NCBI GenBank assembly: GCA_009617715.1
Contig: VTFK01000049.1
Location: forward strand, 620,001 to 684,000
Direction of reading: 5' to 3'
Length of the DNA stretch: 64,000 nucleotides
Source: Plectrocnemia conspersa
Taxonomy: Eukaryota; Arthropoda; Insecta; Trichoptera; Polycentropodidae
Part shown: positions 1 through 10,965 of the stretch, one piece after another
Layout of the letters: each line of letters opens with the position of its first letter
How positions within the stretch are numbered: the first letter of the stretch is position 1
Made by a program: the position numbers and the translations under genes
Notes under the pieces: generated by a model
What the model saw: only the letters and a program-made list of their open reading frames with translations
What the model was told of the DNA's origin: nothing
The model's database searches: none

Positions 1-2678
1 TTATATACCATTTACATAATGCTTTCTCACATATCCTATTAAAGCCAACTAGAAATTACTATATCTGTAATCATGATTAATTTAATCCAATTATTTTTCA
101 AAATCTGCGTGTATAACGTCCACTTGTACACCAGAGTGCAATTATTTCAAAACAATGCTAAAAAAAACCTTTTGGTTTATGACAGTGGATCGTGGTTGTC
201 GGAAACCATGTTGCTGTTGCTGCAAGACCTATGTAAAAAAGACCGCGTCCCAGCTCTCCAGACGAACTTAATTTTCGCTCACAATTTTTCCAAAGCAAGT
301 AACACAAGTCAATGTCGAGTCAGTAAGGATGACACTATAGCGATAGGTAAGTACTGTATAAGTACCCCACATCTGAACAAGGTAGGTTGTCTAATTTTGG
401 GTATAACAATGACGTCTGAGAGTGCAGTATCTAAAACCCCTCGAGTTCCCCTCGGTCGTCCAGATCGATAGGCAAACCGTTAAGGTGTAACGATTACGGG
501 GTTAATATTAACCGGCGTCCCTTTGATTAATGCACCGTTTTTGCCGTGTACTTCCATTTATCACGCGCGGATGTGTGCTAAACGGGGACAGTGGCTTTTG
601 TGCGTTACAAAGGGCCTGTCACAGTTAACAAATCTACCCTTATTCATGGCAATTGTAAAGGAATTCCGCGATGAGCGAATTATGACTGAATATGGCATTT
701 ATTAAGCTTATCAACGCCACAATGGGCGGTGATTGTATCAATTTCACGTAACACCTACTGTTCGCTTACCCCGTTTGCGAGCGAAACGTGACAATTATCC
801 AGCTTGTATGACCGTTGTATACGTCCATTTGCCATAAGAAACTTTTGATCGATCTATTTACCACGTATTTACATACTAGGAATATATAACTATATAAAGA
901 GTTTTAAAATATGTTTCTCTCTACCCGCATGAAATTATTCGTAAGCTTGAAGTGTTAAGGTTCAGAGGCTGAACAGCTAGTTTGAAGACGCCAAAGGTTT
1001 TTCAGTCGAAACGTAGTGCTTATCGAAGACCAAACACTACTTTGAACAACTCTTTTAAAACCCCATGATTGCAGAAGTATCCCAGCACACCTTGTATGTT
1101 AATGGTATTTGGATTCCCTTATGTAAAATATCTCCATTCTACTCAATATTATGCCACAAGGAAGATGTAGTTATATTTATCATCTGGTCTGCCCTTTTTT
1201 GGATGTAGTCTTATATGATTGATGATTCTAGCTTGTGATATTTATAATATACTACTGCTGTGTATTATTTTCGATTATATTTTTTAATTAGAATATTTGC
1301 TTAATATTTTAGTTTTAATTAGTATATATGGTCAATATTGTGGTCAGCGTGCACGAGTACACAAAGACGTCATTTGGGGAGGAGGGAGGGCGGGACATTT
1401 GCTATTGAAATACCAGTACTAAATATATGCTCCGATTTTGAGAACCTTATTTATATAAATATAAGTTCAAAGAACTGTATAGTTCTATTTGTGCACCGAA
1501 AATAGACTTAATAAATTGTCATTTTTATTTAAAAACATCTTTCTCCAACAATATAATAAAAATATGTCTTACTATTTTTACATGTAATTGTTTTCCGCAA
1601 TACACATCGAATAATTGGAGTAACTCTATATTAAAGATGTTGCGTTGGTCCCATTTTCTTTTATAGAAGCCGAGCGGAATTTTCCAGCGAAATATTTTCC
1701 CTCCAGCTCTTATAAAATCAAGGACTCTAAACTGTAACTAAAAATATTTTAAAATAGATAATAATATATTCCCCGCGTATATATAAAACCTATAATCGAT
1801 AACCGATTCACCTATCATCATAAAAATTCCCCGTCTGATTTCATTTTAAAGATTTTATCTATTTGATACGAATACTTAATTAGAGTTTTTACGAGAGGCG
1901 AAAGCACTCTCGTTCCTGATAGGACGCCATATATTATTATAGGATAATTGACGCGCAAAACGTCGTAAAAGTCACCCCTATATATAATATTTTTGAGCGA
2001 GGGGTCACGGGGTACGCATCCGTAAATTCGGATATAGCATCCGTATACGCGTTATGCAATATTAATATATATATATATATACATATATACCGACGTATAT
2101 CGCATAAGGGTATTTCCATTTCCCTCCCCATGATGAATTCTTTCACATCTTCGAATGGAATTGTTGCGATGCATTCATTTTTCCGGCTTCGTCGAGAAGT
2201 TATCATATTTTGCGAATTGAACATATCTGTCATTCCTGAGCCCTGAGGCGGAGTTGCGCGACATTATTTTCTTATCTCAACATTTTTAATGTAATTTTCC
2301 AGGTAAGAATTGCGAATTTATATTTGGAATAATCTCGATGAATATTATCAAATGTTTCATTTGCTATATGAAAATATATTCGTTTAAAAAATGTTATTAA
2401 AACTATTATTGCTGTTTGGATTAACATGGGCGCAACATGATAGTCGAAACGTTAGCCTAAATCTTGATAGACAATGAAAACTGCTAAAGAAACTGAACAG
2501 ACAAGTACTGACGAATGATTACGTACAATTGCAATACGTGAAAACAAGAGACTGAAAATATTATATATAATTTATACTTCCATAATATATACTATATAAT
2601 GGAGATACGGTATATATTATTTAATATTTAGATAATTGATTTGGATTTAATGATCGCGATCGCGTCCGATATTCTTAC
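1..2678. other. Downstream region, no gene recognised
   Basis: AT-rich DNA beyond the semaphorin 3' end. Short reading frames at 73-471 and 1937-2233 have no recognisable domains and no start or splice context. A short AT dinucleotide microsatellite lies at about 2065-2092. I see no transposon ends. Confidence 0.7.
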
Positions 2679-2805
2679 CTGTTGCGGCTCAAGAACGCTT
2701 CTCTTGCCCGAGTCTTGTAGCAACTCAACGATCTTGCCAAACAGAAGCTCCTCATTTCTAACGCCCCAAACACAATGAAAGGTTTTTGGCGTTAAAAATG
2801 AGGAG
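2679..2805 (-). CDS. Unassigned exon-like ORF with splice signals
   Basis: On the minus strand a 127-bp block lies between a TTTTTCCAG acceptor and a CAG/GTAAGA donor and is open for 42 codons in one frame (one base carried in, ending in phase 0). It reads SSFLTPKTFHCVWGVRNEEL and then LFGKIVELLQDSGKRSVLEP and two Gln. Composition is protein-like, but I do not recognise the family. The first and middle parts of the block form an inverted repeat of 20 bp (2746-2765 with 2788-2807), unusual for a host exon. It could be an exon of a neighbouring gene, part of a mobile-element gene, or chance. It does not fit the phase of the semaphorin tail. Confidence 0.3.
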
Positions 2806-3309
2806 CTGGAAAAACATATGTAGGATGGTGCTCAATAATATATTTAAAGTGTGTACTATAACCGTTTTTCATTTTTTATCTAAAACTTTAATTGTATAGT
2901 TATTGTTTATGTAATAACCATCATGACGCATTGGAGAAACCTGTATAGTTATGATGATCAGATTTGCAATGAGAATAAAAATAAATATTTATACATATGT
3001 ATATACATAATGGATAATTCGTACTGGAAATTGTCTTAAAATCGACTAAATTTCAGGTGAATCAGGGTGACTGCGTGGTTGAACCAGATGTAACGATTTT
3101 TAACTTTTTTTCTACATAAATAATGAGCTAAAGTGATTTTTATATACAACACGACCTAGCTCGATTTTATTAATTCATCCGTGAGAATATGGAAATCTAG
3201 GAAAACTAAGCTGTCAGAATTATTATTATAAATAATCATTTATTCTGAGCTAATAGACTAAATAAAAAAAAAAAAAAAATCGTTTATATAGATATTAGTA
3301 AGTGACTTT

Positions 3310-4060
3310 ACCACTGCTTTATCGTGCTGATTTATTGAAGTGGAAGTTGCTGTTTTCCTAGGACTTCACAACACAATATCTGGTAGAGCCAAGTATGTCA
3401 TTTCAGTTGTATCCAGAAAGGGTAAAAATTAGATAAATATTAGTAATTTTTCCCCGTTTAGAATTCACGTCAAAAGCAATAAAATCGTGCCGTCGCCGTC
3501 GCATTGAAAACGCTCGGTTATTAAGACTTTTAATAATAATATGACAACTTACAATATGCATATCTAAACCAAATTGGAGGGCGCAAAAAACAATTATCCT
3601 TTCTCAGAAGTCAAAAATCCACGGCAAAAGCAATAAAATCGTGCGGTCGCCGTCGCAGTTGGAACGCTCGGTAATCTGACGTTCACACTACGACTTTTAT
3701 AATAATATTACAAATTTATTGAGGAACATATAAACCGAATTTTGCACAATAGGAGGGCGCAAAAAACAATTATCACTTCTCAGAAGTCAAAAATCCAGCA
3801 ATAGTCGTCAAAGCAGCCGTAGTGGGAACGCTCGTTACCGAGCGTTCCCACTGCGACGGCGCCGACACAATTTTATTGCTTTTGACGTGAATTTTTGACT
3901 TCTGAGAAGTGATACTTGTTTTTGCGCCCTCCTATTGACCAAAATTTGGTTTGAATATACATCGAACAATACTTAAAATAAAAATATAAAATCTTGCCAT
4001 CACAATTTTATACTCTATTTGCGTTAACACAGTCAGTTAAAGCGCAAAAATAATTGTCTT
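3310..4060. repeat. Palindromic composite of the 176-bp repeat family (copy 1)
   Basis: Two direct repeat units (about 3465-3640 and 3641-3820) are followed by an inverted unit; the centre is gtgggaacgctcg / cgagcgttcccac at 3822-3834 and 3839-3851. The left flank (TTTATCGTGCTGATTTATTG, then GTTTTCCTAG) and right flank (GTTAACACAGTCAGTTA) also occur around the copy at 61070-61845, so the two are related as complete elements. No coding capacity is seen. Confidence 0.85.
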
Positions 4061-5940
4061 TTCTCAGAAATCTACGTCAAAAGCAAATAATCGTGCGTCA
4101 TCGTTGTAGTAGGTACGCTATTATATTTATTTTTATTGTATAAAAATATAAATGCCTGATTAATTTTTTATACCGCTGATTCATTACGTTTTATGTGTGT
4201 TAGTAGACCCATTAGTGTGAGCTGAAAACTTTATTGTATGACGTATCACATTGAAGCTTATCTCTTTTATGTAGCTCGTTCACTCTAAATTGGTTTATGG
4301 GGAGTAAATTCAAAGACAATTTTTTTTAAATATTATTTATTGGTTCAATTTCAACTAAAATTTGTTCACATGCGGACGTGAACTAGAGACCGATACCATT
4401 CTTCTCCAAGAAACATCCTTCGCAGTCACATAACACTATAATAATAAACGAAACGAAATCTCCTTATAAAAATCACTCGATCTCTTTGACAAACGTTGTA
4501 ATGTCGCAAGATTATTTTCTCAAAAAAAAGTATATATATACCCTTCTCAAGCGTGTATTTTATTAATATAAAAAAATCTGTACAGCGTCCACTTTTTATT
4601 TTACTTTATTTTGAAATTCGATTACGGTACGTTATACCTAGTCAATTATCAACTATGTTCGTTAATCATATATGTATATTTATATCTAGAAAATTATTGC
4701 GCAACGAATCATCCTTAATTGCCGAGTTATTAAAATAATTTACATTTATATAATACATAATATGTATAATATATTTATAATATCTCTTGGACAGTAATCA
4801 TACATGTTAAGCGAAAGCCGAGGCTTTAAAACGTGATGCAGTTTTATATCGTAAATGTAGATGAAACTACGGTAGAACTGATGATCAGTTAGTATCTACA
4901 ATGATTGTTTTATGCAATTACGATGAGATATCAATCGAGAGCGGCTCGTCCCGAAACTGCGGCACGGTAGTCCCGCAGCTCCGTTCGCGAGCCGTCGCTG
5001 ATATTAACACTATTTATACAATTCATATATAGATTTCCTCTAAATACAATCGACTATTCACCTGCGTACGTACATATAGAGACACTAGTTTTATCGTTAT
5101 TTAATACTATAGTAAACATTATTAAATTTAAAAAATATTAATCACAGTCATGAAAGTTACCACAGGCCCGAGCACTAGGGCCGTTAATTTATTATTTGAT
5201 TAAGTATAATTATGTCGCGAAATAATGGCAAGAGTAAAAACGGCAGGTATTCCAAAAAATGCAATACTGTACGGTCACTTAGATTAAATTTTAAAACAAA
5301 ACTGATTTCATTATACAATAATGAAAACATGATCTATAAAAAAGATATAAAATATCTATGAGTCGATATAGCGGATGCGGTGTCACTGGACAGTAGGCGT
5401 ACGATGTTTTGTATAAAGATACAGCCACTCGTTTGACATTTTACTTTAGTTGTATTAAGTTAATACATATTGATTTATAACTTTGTATTAAAAAAATCGG
5501 ATATGCAGTCTGAAAGTAAAATAGCATAATCGATCTTAAGTGCGATATTTGTACTAAATAAATTTTGTTAAATTTTAAGAATCAGCAAACAACAACAAAC
5601 AATTATTCATATCACTATTTTTCCTTGTATATTTAAAAAACCTGTTGTTGAAAAATATTGCGCCGCAAATAAACCTCATTATTTTATTTAGATAAAATTG
5701 CAGCTTTTCTATGTCATAGTTTTTCGACCCCTTGCGTATTTGTCAAACGTGTAGACGCACCTTTATATCGTAAACGCCGACTGAATCCAGATACACCGTT
5801 TCATATATTTACTTATCATATATACACATGTACTTCTGATATACACTCAAGCGAATGTAGAACAAAATATTGTTCTTAAAAATTTGTCAAGTAGGATATG
5901 TTTCAATTCATATAAATGTGACACGCGTTGTGTGTTTTTT
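4061..5940. other. AT-rich stretch without recognised gene
   Basis: No coding exon, RNA gene or element boundary recognised. The 61-codon frame at 4553-4738 has no domain. A short GC-richer patch at about 4940-4995 is not explained. Confidence 0.65.
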
Positions 5941-6150
5941 TTTATTTATTTTTATTATATCCGATCGTCACTCTTTATACTTGGACCACTTCGATTGTAC
6001 ATCCACTTTTAAGTTTTTTTTAATCAGTCACTTTTTTTAGCACAGTGTGGCTCAACGGCCAATGTCGATAGCCCAAACTAGGAACGGTATCGGGATGCAA
6101 CTGATGGGAATCACCGACACGAACATCAGGTAGAACATTTGCAGCAGCTA
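5941..6150 (-). other. Probable Sema2a 3' UTR with candidate polyadenylation signals
   Basis: Below the stop codon the minus strand has no further coding. AATAAA hexamers read on the minus strand at 5941-5956 (plus-strand tttatt copies), about 200 nt after the stop, are the first plausible polyadenylation signals. The minus strand just beyond is A-rich, then CA-rich. The real 3' end may lie further down because AATAAA is frequent in this AT-rich DNA. Confidence 0.35.
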
Positions 6151-6207
6151 TCACACCACTTCGTTGGGGTGGGCGTTCTGGTTCGAGTCGTTTTGCCGCG
6201 CGCATTG
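6151..6207 (-). CDS. Sema2a: Sema2a terminal coding exon and stop
   Basis: Eighteen codons then TGA at 6151-6153: QCARQNDSNQNAHPNEVV. The pattern QC..RQN...NQ..HPNE matches the fly C-terminal tail, which then continues a few residues longer, so this tail ends slightly earlier. The acceptor is TTTCAG after a pyrimidine-rich tract and phase 0 matches exon M. Its short length makes it easy to miss; an overlapping minus-strand frame reads through it in another phase and is a shadow. Confidence 0.88.
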   Translation of the reverse strand, partial: QCARQNDSNQNAHPNEVV

Positions 6208-6529
6208 CTGAAAAGAAGAAGAAGAAATTATGAAGATGTCATAAAAATCAAACACATGGTCGAATAAGAAACATTGTAATTATTGAATTGAGTTGAAAAG
6301 TTCTAAATTAAACACATTTAAGCGACATATTTAAAAAAAGTTCTAACTTTTACCCTTTATTTTTGCACACTTTATCATAATTCATGCAATAAATTCTTTA
6401 AATAATATTATGTATAAATATATTAGATTAATAAATTAAAGTGATTTTTGGGCTTGAAATATAATTTATATTATAAAATAATCATATTACATGGCTTGTT
6501 TCATGGCCCCTTTAAGTTCCCAAAACATA

Positions 6530-6605
6530 GGACGGAATAGCGTAGTCCGTAACGTCTAAGATTAGTGACTCTGAGGTTGCGGGTTCGAGCCCCGGCAGCA
6601 GTACT
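6530..6605 (+). repeat. tRNA-derived SINE-like head
   Basis: The sequence TGCGGGTTCGAGCCCCGG at 6578-6595 contains a good RNA polymerase III B box (GGTTCGAGCCC) and is preceded by GTAGTCCGTAACGTCTAAG, which resembles a degenerate A box and D-arm. The acceptor-stem halves do not pair as in a working tRNA and an AT-rich body follows, so this is more likely a SINE head or tRNA pseudogene. Confidence 0.5.
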
Positions 6606-7390
6606 CGAGTTTTTATTTATAAAAATGCGCTAAATTAAAAAAAACCCGGCCACAGCTGCAGTGAAATATTGATTATAAATTGTATAGCCCATAATAATTT
6701 ATAATAAATAATATAGAGGTCACCGAGTCTGGTGGTTAATACATTTGTAGGTATACATTATGTCTGATTGACTTATTCAGTTGGTACAGATTTGCAAGTT
6801 GTAACGCATTGAGTTTACGCCTGTCAGGTTACAATGGAAGATTTATTAAAAAAAAATAAAAAATAAAAATACTAGCGATTTTCTAAATGTCATTCGCGGT
6901 TAAAGGGTTAAGGGTTAAAAATTATCTTTTTGATATTTTTTTATGGAGTTGATATATTAACATCTTAAGGATCGATATGGTATTAGATAAAAATATAAGT
7001 TTATTTATAATTCAAGGTAGAATAATAATTATAAAAATATACACTGATTTATTTTCGTGAAATATAATGTAAATATGTTTTTTTAATTATTTACAAATTT
7101 AAAGCAAATACAAGATCTCAAAGTGTATCACAGAAGTTTAGTTTAGCACCAATATATGTAATATTAATGCTGTGATAATTAATAATTAAGAAGTAAAGAT
7201 GTTCATACATATATATCTACTAGTGAAAGTGTGTTTGTACAATACTTCAACAGTGAAAATATATCTACACCAAAAAATACAAATTCACTGTAGCATTTGT
7301 ATATTACATGTAAATAAATAATGAAAAGTATGTAAATGTATATACATATTACTGTCTGCCAGATAAATTATATTTTCACTGGTAAAAATA

Positions 7391-8034
7391 TTAGGGGTAC
7401 ACAAAAGAAAGGACGTTTTTATACTGAGTAACTTATTTGTTGTTCGGGTCGCATGTTTTTCTTTCGATACTATTTGGATTAACATCTGGAGAGTGCGTTA
7501 CGAACATAACAACAAAAAAACATCCCAAGTTTCAATGGAAAATTTCGTTCTGAGTAAGATGTTTTTAGGAACTATTATGATGTATGAATTTCACAAAAAA
7601 AAATCAGCAATTGTGCCGTCTATGGTTCGTCAATTTAAAAAATGGTTCAAATGATTTAAATCTGTAAATTTTTTTTGAAGACAATCCTAGAAGCTTGGGA
7701 AGGTGTATGGGTTATACACGCACTAAGCGACCAGAACAAAGCGACGCGCCTGCCTCATACAAATTAATGCTCTCGGATAGAAAACAGTTGCTCACCCTCC
7801 ACATTCTCCCGATATAGAACCATCAGTCTACCATTTATATAAGTCTCAACAACTTAATATTTTAACTCACAGTCAGTCAGTTTTTACAAATGTGGTATTA
7901 AAAATTTGCCTTATCGAGGGAAGAAGATTGTATCTGTTGATCGAGATTATTTTGAAAAATAATATCGTGAATTAAATTTGATATTGGAAAAATACTTTTC
8001 ATAAAAAAACGTCTTTTCTTTTGGGTACCCCTAA
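7391..8034 (+). mobile_element. Internally deleted mariner element with both ends
   Basis: Inverted ends begin TTAGGGGTACACAAAAGAAA at 7391 and finish GTACCCCTAA at 8034; each is flanked by TA, the mariner target duplication. Between them are the start of a transposase (MENFVLSKMFLGTIMMYEFH near 7534) and, after a large deletion, its broken C-terminal part (7735-8000) recognisable from a PHTN...HILPI and YRELNLILEKY-like tail. At 644 bp it is about half an intact mariner and carries stops and frameshifts, so it could move only if a related transposase acted on it. Confidence 0.75.
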
Positions 8035-8683
8035 TATTATATTAGACATAACGATAAAGGGTAGATTTCCAGAAACAAATTAAAAAACATATATGTTTGG
8101 TATATGTAGACTTTTTTAATGGAATTTAGTTTATATTTAATTTTTATAATATATTATATTTGTTATTATTTTTAATTATCAACTAATTAAATCAAAAAAA
8201 TATTAAATAATATATTACTCTATAGATTCTAGTATACATATACATTTATTTTGATTTTTAATTAATTAAATTCAATACAAAATATTATAAATACAATTTC
8301 AGCATATGTATAAATTTGTTTGCTTATTATTTTAAATATACCTGATTAATTCAATTTTAAACAAATTTTAATAAGTTAATATATTTCAATAAAAATAGTT
8401 AATTTAAAAAAAATTAAAAACAATTATGAATAAATTTAAACAATTAACATTTTTTATTTATTTTTTAAATTTTAATTTAGTTTAATGTTAGTTTATTAAA
8501 TTTTAATTTAGATGTTTAGGAAGAGTAGTAATATTATTTCTAGATTTTTTACATTGATTTGTTTTTGTCTAAGTATAGCTATTATAAGCATCATTTAGTT
8601 GAAATCACACAAAATCAGTTTTTCTACAAAAATTTGCTTACATGTAAAATCATGGGTTGTTTTTTAGAATTTTATATACATAT

Positions 8684-9588
8684 GTTACACCGAATCGGTG
8701 AAATTGCTCATTTAGTGCAATAGCGCATAATTCAATAAAATTGCAAGCCCGTTGCTTCATTCATGTATTAAGCGAATTACCTTCCGAATGCGTGTATTGG
8801 ATAGGACTTGATTTGCTTATTTCGTGCATTGAGCGCTCCGGTAGTAATTTTCGTAAATAGACCAAATGTCACTTTATAATATAAAAATAAATCAATCATG
8901 AACTACGGTGATGTTTACCATCACTTAAAATGCCAAAAAGTCTTAAACTATAAATATGACGATGTATAAATTTTATCAAGATGTATTTTCACAATTTATA
9001 TAGTGGGGGTATGGTTGATTTTTAATCTCTTATGGTGTAACTGTTGGACGAGTTAGGTGCGATAGTGGCGCTTCAGTGGCGTTTTTCGTAACTAAACCAA
9101 ATGTCATTTGTTTGTATGAAAATTCATTTTTAAAATAATCAATAACAACAGTGATGACAAAAAATCTAGAACCATAAATATTATGACGACGTTCAAATTT
9201 TATTAACAGGTATTTTAGACAGGCTAGGTGCTCGGAGCGAGTTTTGATCAGAACCGTGAATACCCCCCATGATTCATTGCATTCATCGGGTCTTTACTAT
9301 TCTGACCAACGATCGCTCGCACCTAGCCCGTCCAACAATATTATGAAACACTTCTTATAGTTAATATTTATATTATTTTATTAAATTAAAATATATCTAC
9401 CAATCTCCCGGCGTCAGTTACACTTTACAGGTGCAAAGAAGTTGGACCTTTTAATAAATGTGACGTTTCGTAACTATCAAAAATAAAATTTGGCTTAGTT
9501 ACAAAAAGCAACGGGCTTACACTGTTAAGAAATTGGGCAATTTTTGGCCTATTTCACGCAATAAGCAATTCCATCCATTCGTTGTAAC
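8684..9588. mobile_element. 0.9 kb element with long terminal inverted repeats
   Basis: The left end GTTACACCGAATCGGTGAAA (8684) pairs, with small gaps, with the inverted right end GTTACAACGAATGGATGGAA (ending 9588). Similarity continues inward, with GCAAGCCCGTTGCTT on the left and its inverted counterpart AAGCAACGGGCTTAC on the right. ATAT flanks both ends and may be the target duplication. An inner palindrome built on GGCTAGGTGC lies at about 9222-9334. No ORF; a non-autonomous DNA transposon of unidentified family. Confidence 0.65.
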
Positions 9589-10149
9589 ATATGCAAGTAA
9601 ATAAATAATATATATACATACATATATCCATATTATATTTTTTTAAAACTAAAGATATTATAAAAGTAAAAGCACGATCAAATAAAGAATGATTTAGACG
9701 AATCAGCAAAATTTTCATTGATGAGTCACCCCTTATCTCTACGTATTTTTTTTTGTCACAATATATACAGCACGAATTATATATGTATATAGAAAATACC
9801 GTGCAAAATTGTTGTACGGTAATAATCGGAGAGCTCTGATTTGTGGACCGAAGGAAGATATTTCAGTATTTTAGACACATTGTCAGTAGACTTACAAATA
9901 ATCTTTAATTAAATACATATTGAAAGTGACTAGAAGCTATAATGTTGCAGCCAAATTATGGAGCAATATGCGTGATTCGAGATTTTATTTGAGTGATAAT
10001 CCGAGAATTTCTGATTTAGAAATAGCGACGTCATTTTTTTTTAATATTTCTATTTCAAAAATATTCATAGTATTTAATTGCATGACATGCATTTTTCTTG
10101 CTAAATTCAAGGGGAAATGATGTAGAGTAAATGTATATGTACAACTTAC

Positions 10150-10258
10150 GTCTTGCTTCCTCTCCCACGACTTCATGGCAGATTTGTACTTCTCGAACTC
10201 GTGACACCAATTGGAGTATATCTTTTGGTATTCGTTGCTCTTCTCCGGCGGAGAACAC
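10150..10258 (-). CDS. Sema2a: Sema2a exon M (post-Ig basic segment)
   Basis: Residues 611-646: CSPPEKSNEYQKIYSNWCHE and FEKYKSAMKSWERKQD. It is a charged, Lys/Glu-rich segment after the Ig domain, closely conserved in class 2 semaphorins. The acceptor is TTACAG and the donor GTAAGT, phase 0. An overlapping reading frame in another phase is a shadow. Confidence 0.94.
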
Positions 10259-10331
10259 CTGTAAAGAGGAGACGTGTTATCGTTTGTTCGTTTTGTTAGC
10301 GAGGGCGAGCGAGCGTGAGCGATTGTCGCAC

Positions 10332-10466
10332 CTGTGAGAGTCGACTGTGATGTTGTAGCTGCAGAGCAAAGATCCGCCCAGCCAGCAGTCGTATCTTCCG
10401 GCGTCTGCTTCGGTGGCTGCGATTATGAGCAAGCCGTGCTCCGAAGTCTCGATGTACTTGTCGGGA
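10332..10466 (-). CDS. Sema2a: Sema2a exon L (second half of Ig-like domain)
   Basis: Residues 566-609 with Ser565 and Arg610 split. It reads PDKYIETSEHGLLIIAATEA and DAGRYDCWLGGSLLCSYNIT. The DAGRYDC block is the canonical Ig F strand with Cys592; Cys600 follows. NIT is a sequon. The acceptor is TTACAG after a 61-bp intron and the donor is GTGCGA, non-consensus after the GT but in the required position and phase. Confidence 0.95.
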
Positions 10467-10527
10467 CTGTAATAGAGACGTCGTTTTATAGGAACATAAA
10501 TGGAATATTGCCGCAAAAATATTTTAC

Positions 10528-10719
10528 CTGAATACGATCTGATAGCGGCCCTTCTCCTTCGAGTAATGGAACCACGTGACCGACTGGGGCTGCAGCACCT
10601 CCGGCATCTTGACGAAGCTACCCAAATGGAGACTCTGCCCCCACGTGACGGTGATGCTCTTCTTCACAATGGACGAGTCGCAAATGTCCGCCGTGTCGTT
10701 GGCCACGTCTTGGAGCAGC
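10528..10719 (-). CDS. Sema2a: Sema2a exon K (first half of Ig-like domain)
   Basis: Residues 502-564 with Gly501 and Ser565 split. Landmarks are LLQDVANDTADICDSS, TVTWGQSLHLGSFVKMPEVL, VTWFHYSKEKGRYQIVF. The C-strand Trp is present. At residue 535 the usual B-strand cysteine (LGCF in the fly protein as I remember it) is Ser, codon AGC at 10617-10619, one base from TGC. The F-strand partner Cys is kept in the next exon. The acceptor is CCTCAG and the donor GTAAAA. Confidence 0.94.
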
Positions 10720-10792
10720 CTGAGGGGACAGCCGACGTTTTAATCGCGACCCTCGACGGCGACACAGATACGAGGTAATTAACAGCACTCAC

Positions 10793-10965
10793 CCCGGCTG
10801 ATACGATCGACACGTGTTGGTGTCCTTGTCCCATCCGCAGTAGGGGTCCCTCACGCATCGCAGGCAGCTGTCGTATCTGCGGGCGCACATCACCAGGGAG
10901 ATCTGCCTAACCCTTCTGTCGGACCCCACGTATAGCGAGCCGTACTGCTTGGATACTTCCATAAC
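10793..10965 (-). CDS. Sema2a: Sema2a exon J (sema end and PSI domain)
   Basis: Residues 444-500 plus two bases of Gly501. It opens with VMEVSKQYGSLYVGSDRRV and then carries the PSI module: cysteines at 470, 477, 480, 486 and 495 in CARRYDSCLRCVRDPYCGWD and the following TNTC. PSI domains stabilise the propeller-to-Ig junction. The acceptor is TTAAAG and the donor GTGAGT, phase 2. Confidence 0.95.

Larger units (their letters stand above)
6208..10149 (-). other. Sema2a last intron (3.9 kb)
   Basis: Contains an internally deleted mariner (7391-8034), a 0.9 kb inverted-repeat element (8684-9588) with an inner inverted repeat, and a tRNA-like SINE head (6530-6605). The segment 9650-9770 shares a GAGATAAGGGGTGACTCAT stretch (inverted) with 21481-21500. 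No host coding sequence was recognised. Confidence 0.82.

Noticed and set aside
6530..6605. Functional tRNA gene
   Set aside because: The B box is good but the acceptor and anticodon stems do not form properly; treated as a SINE head.
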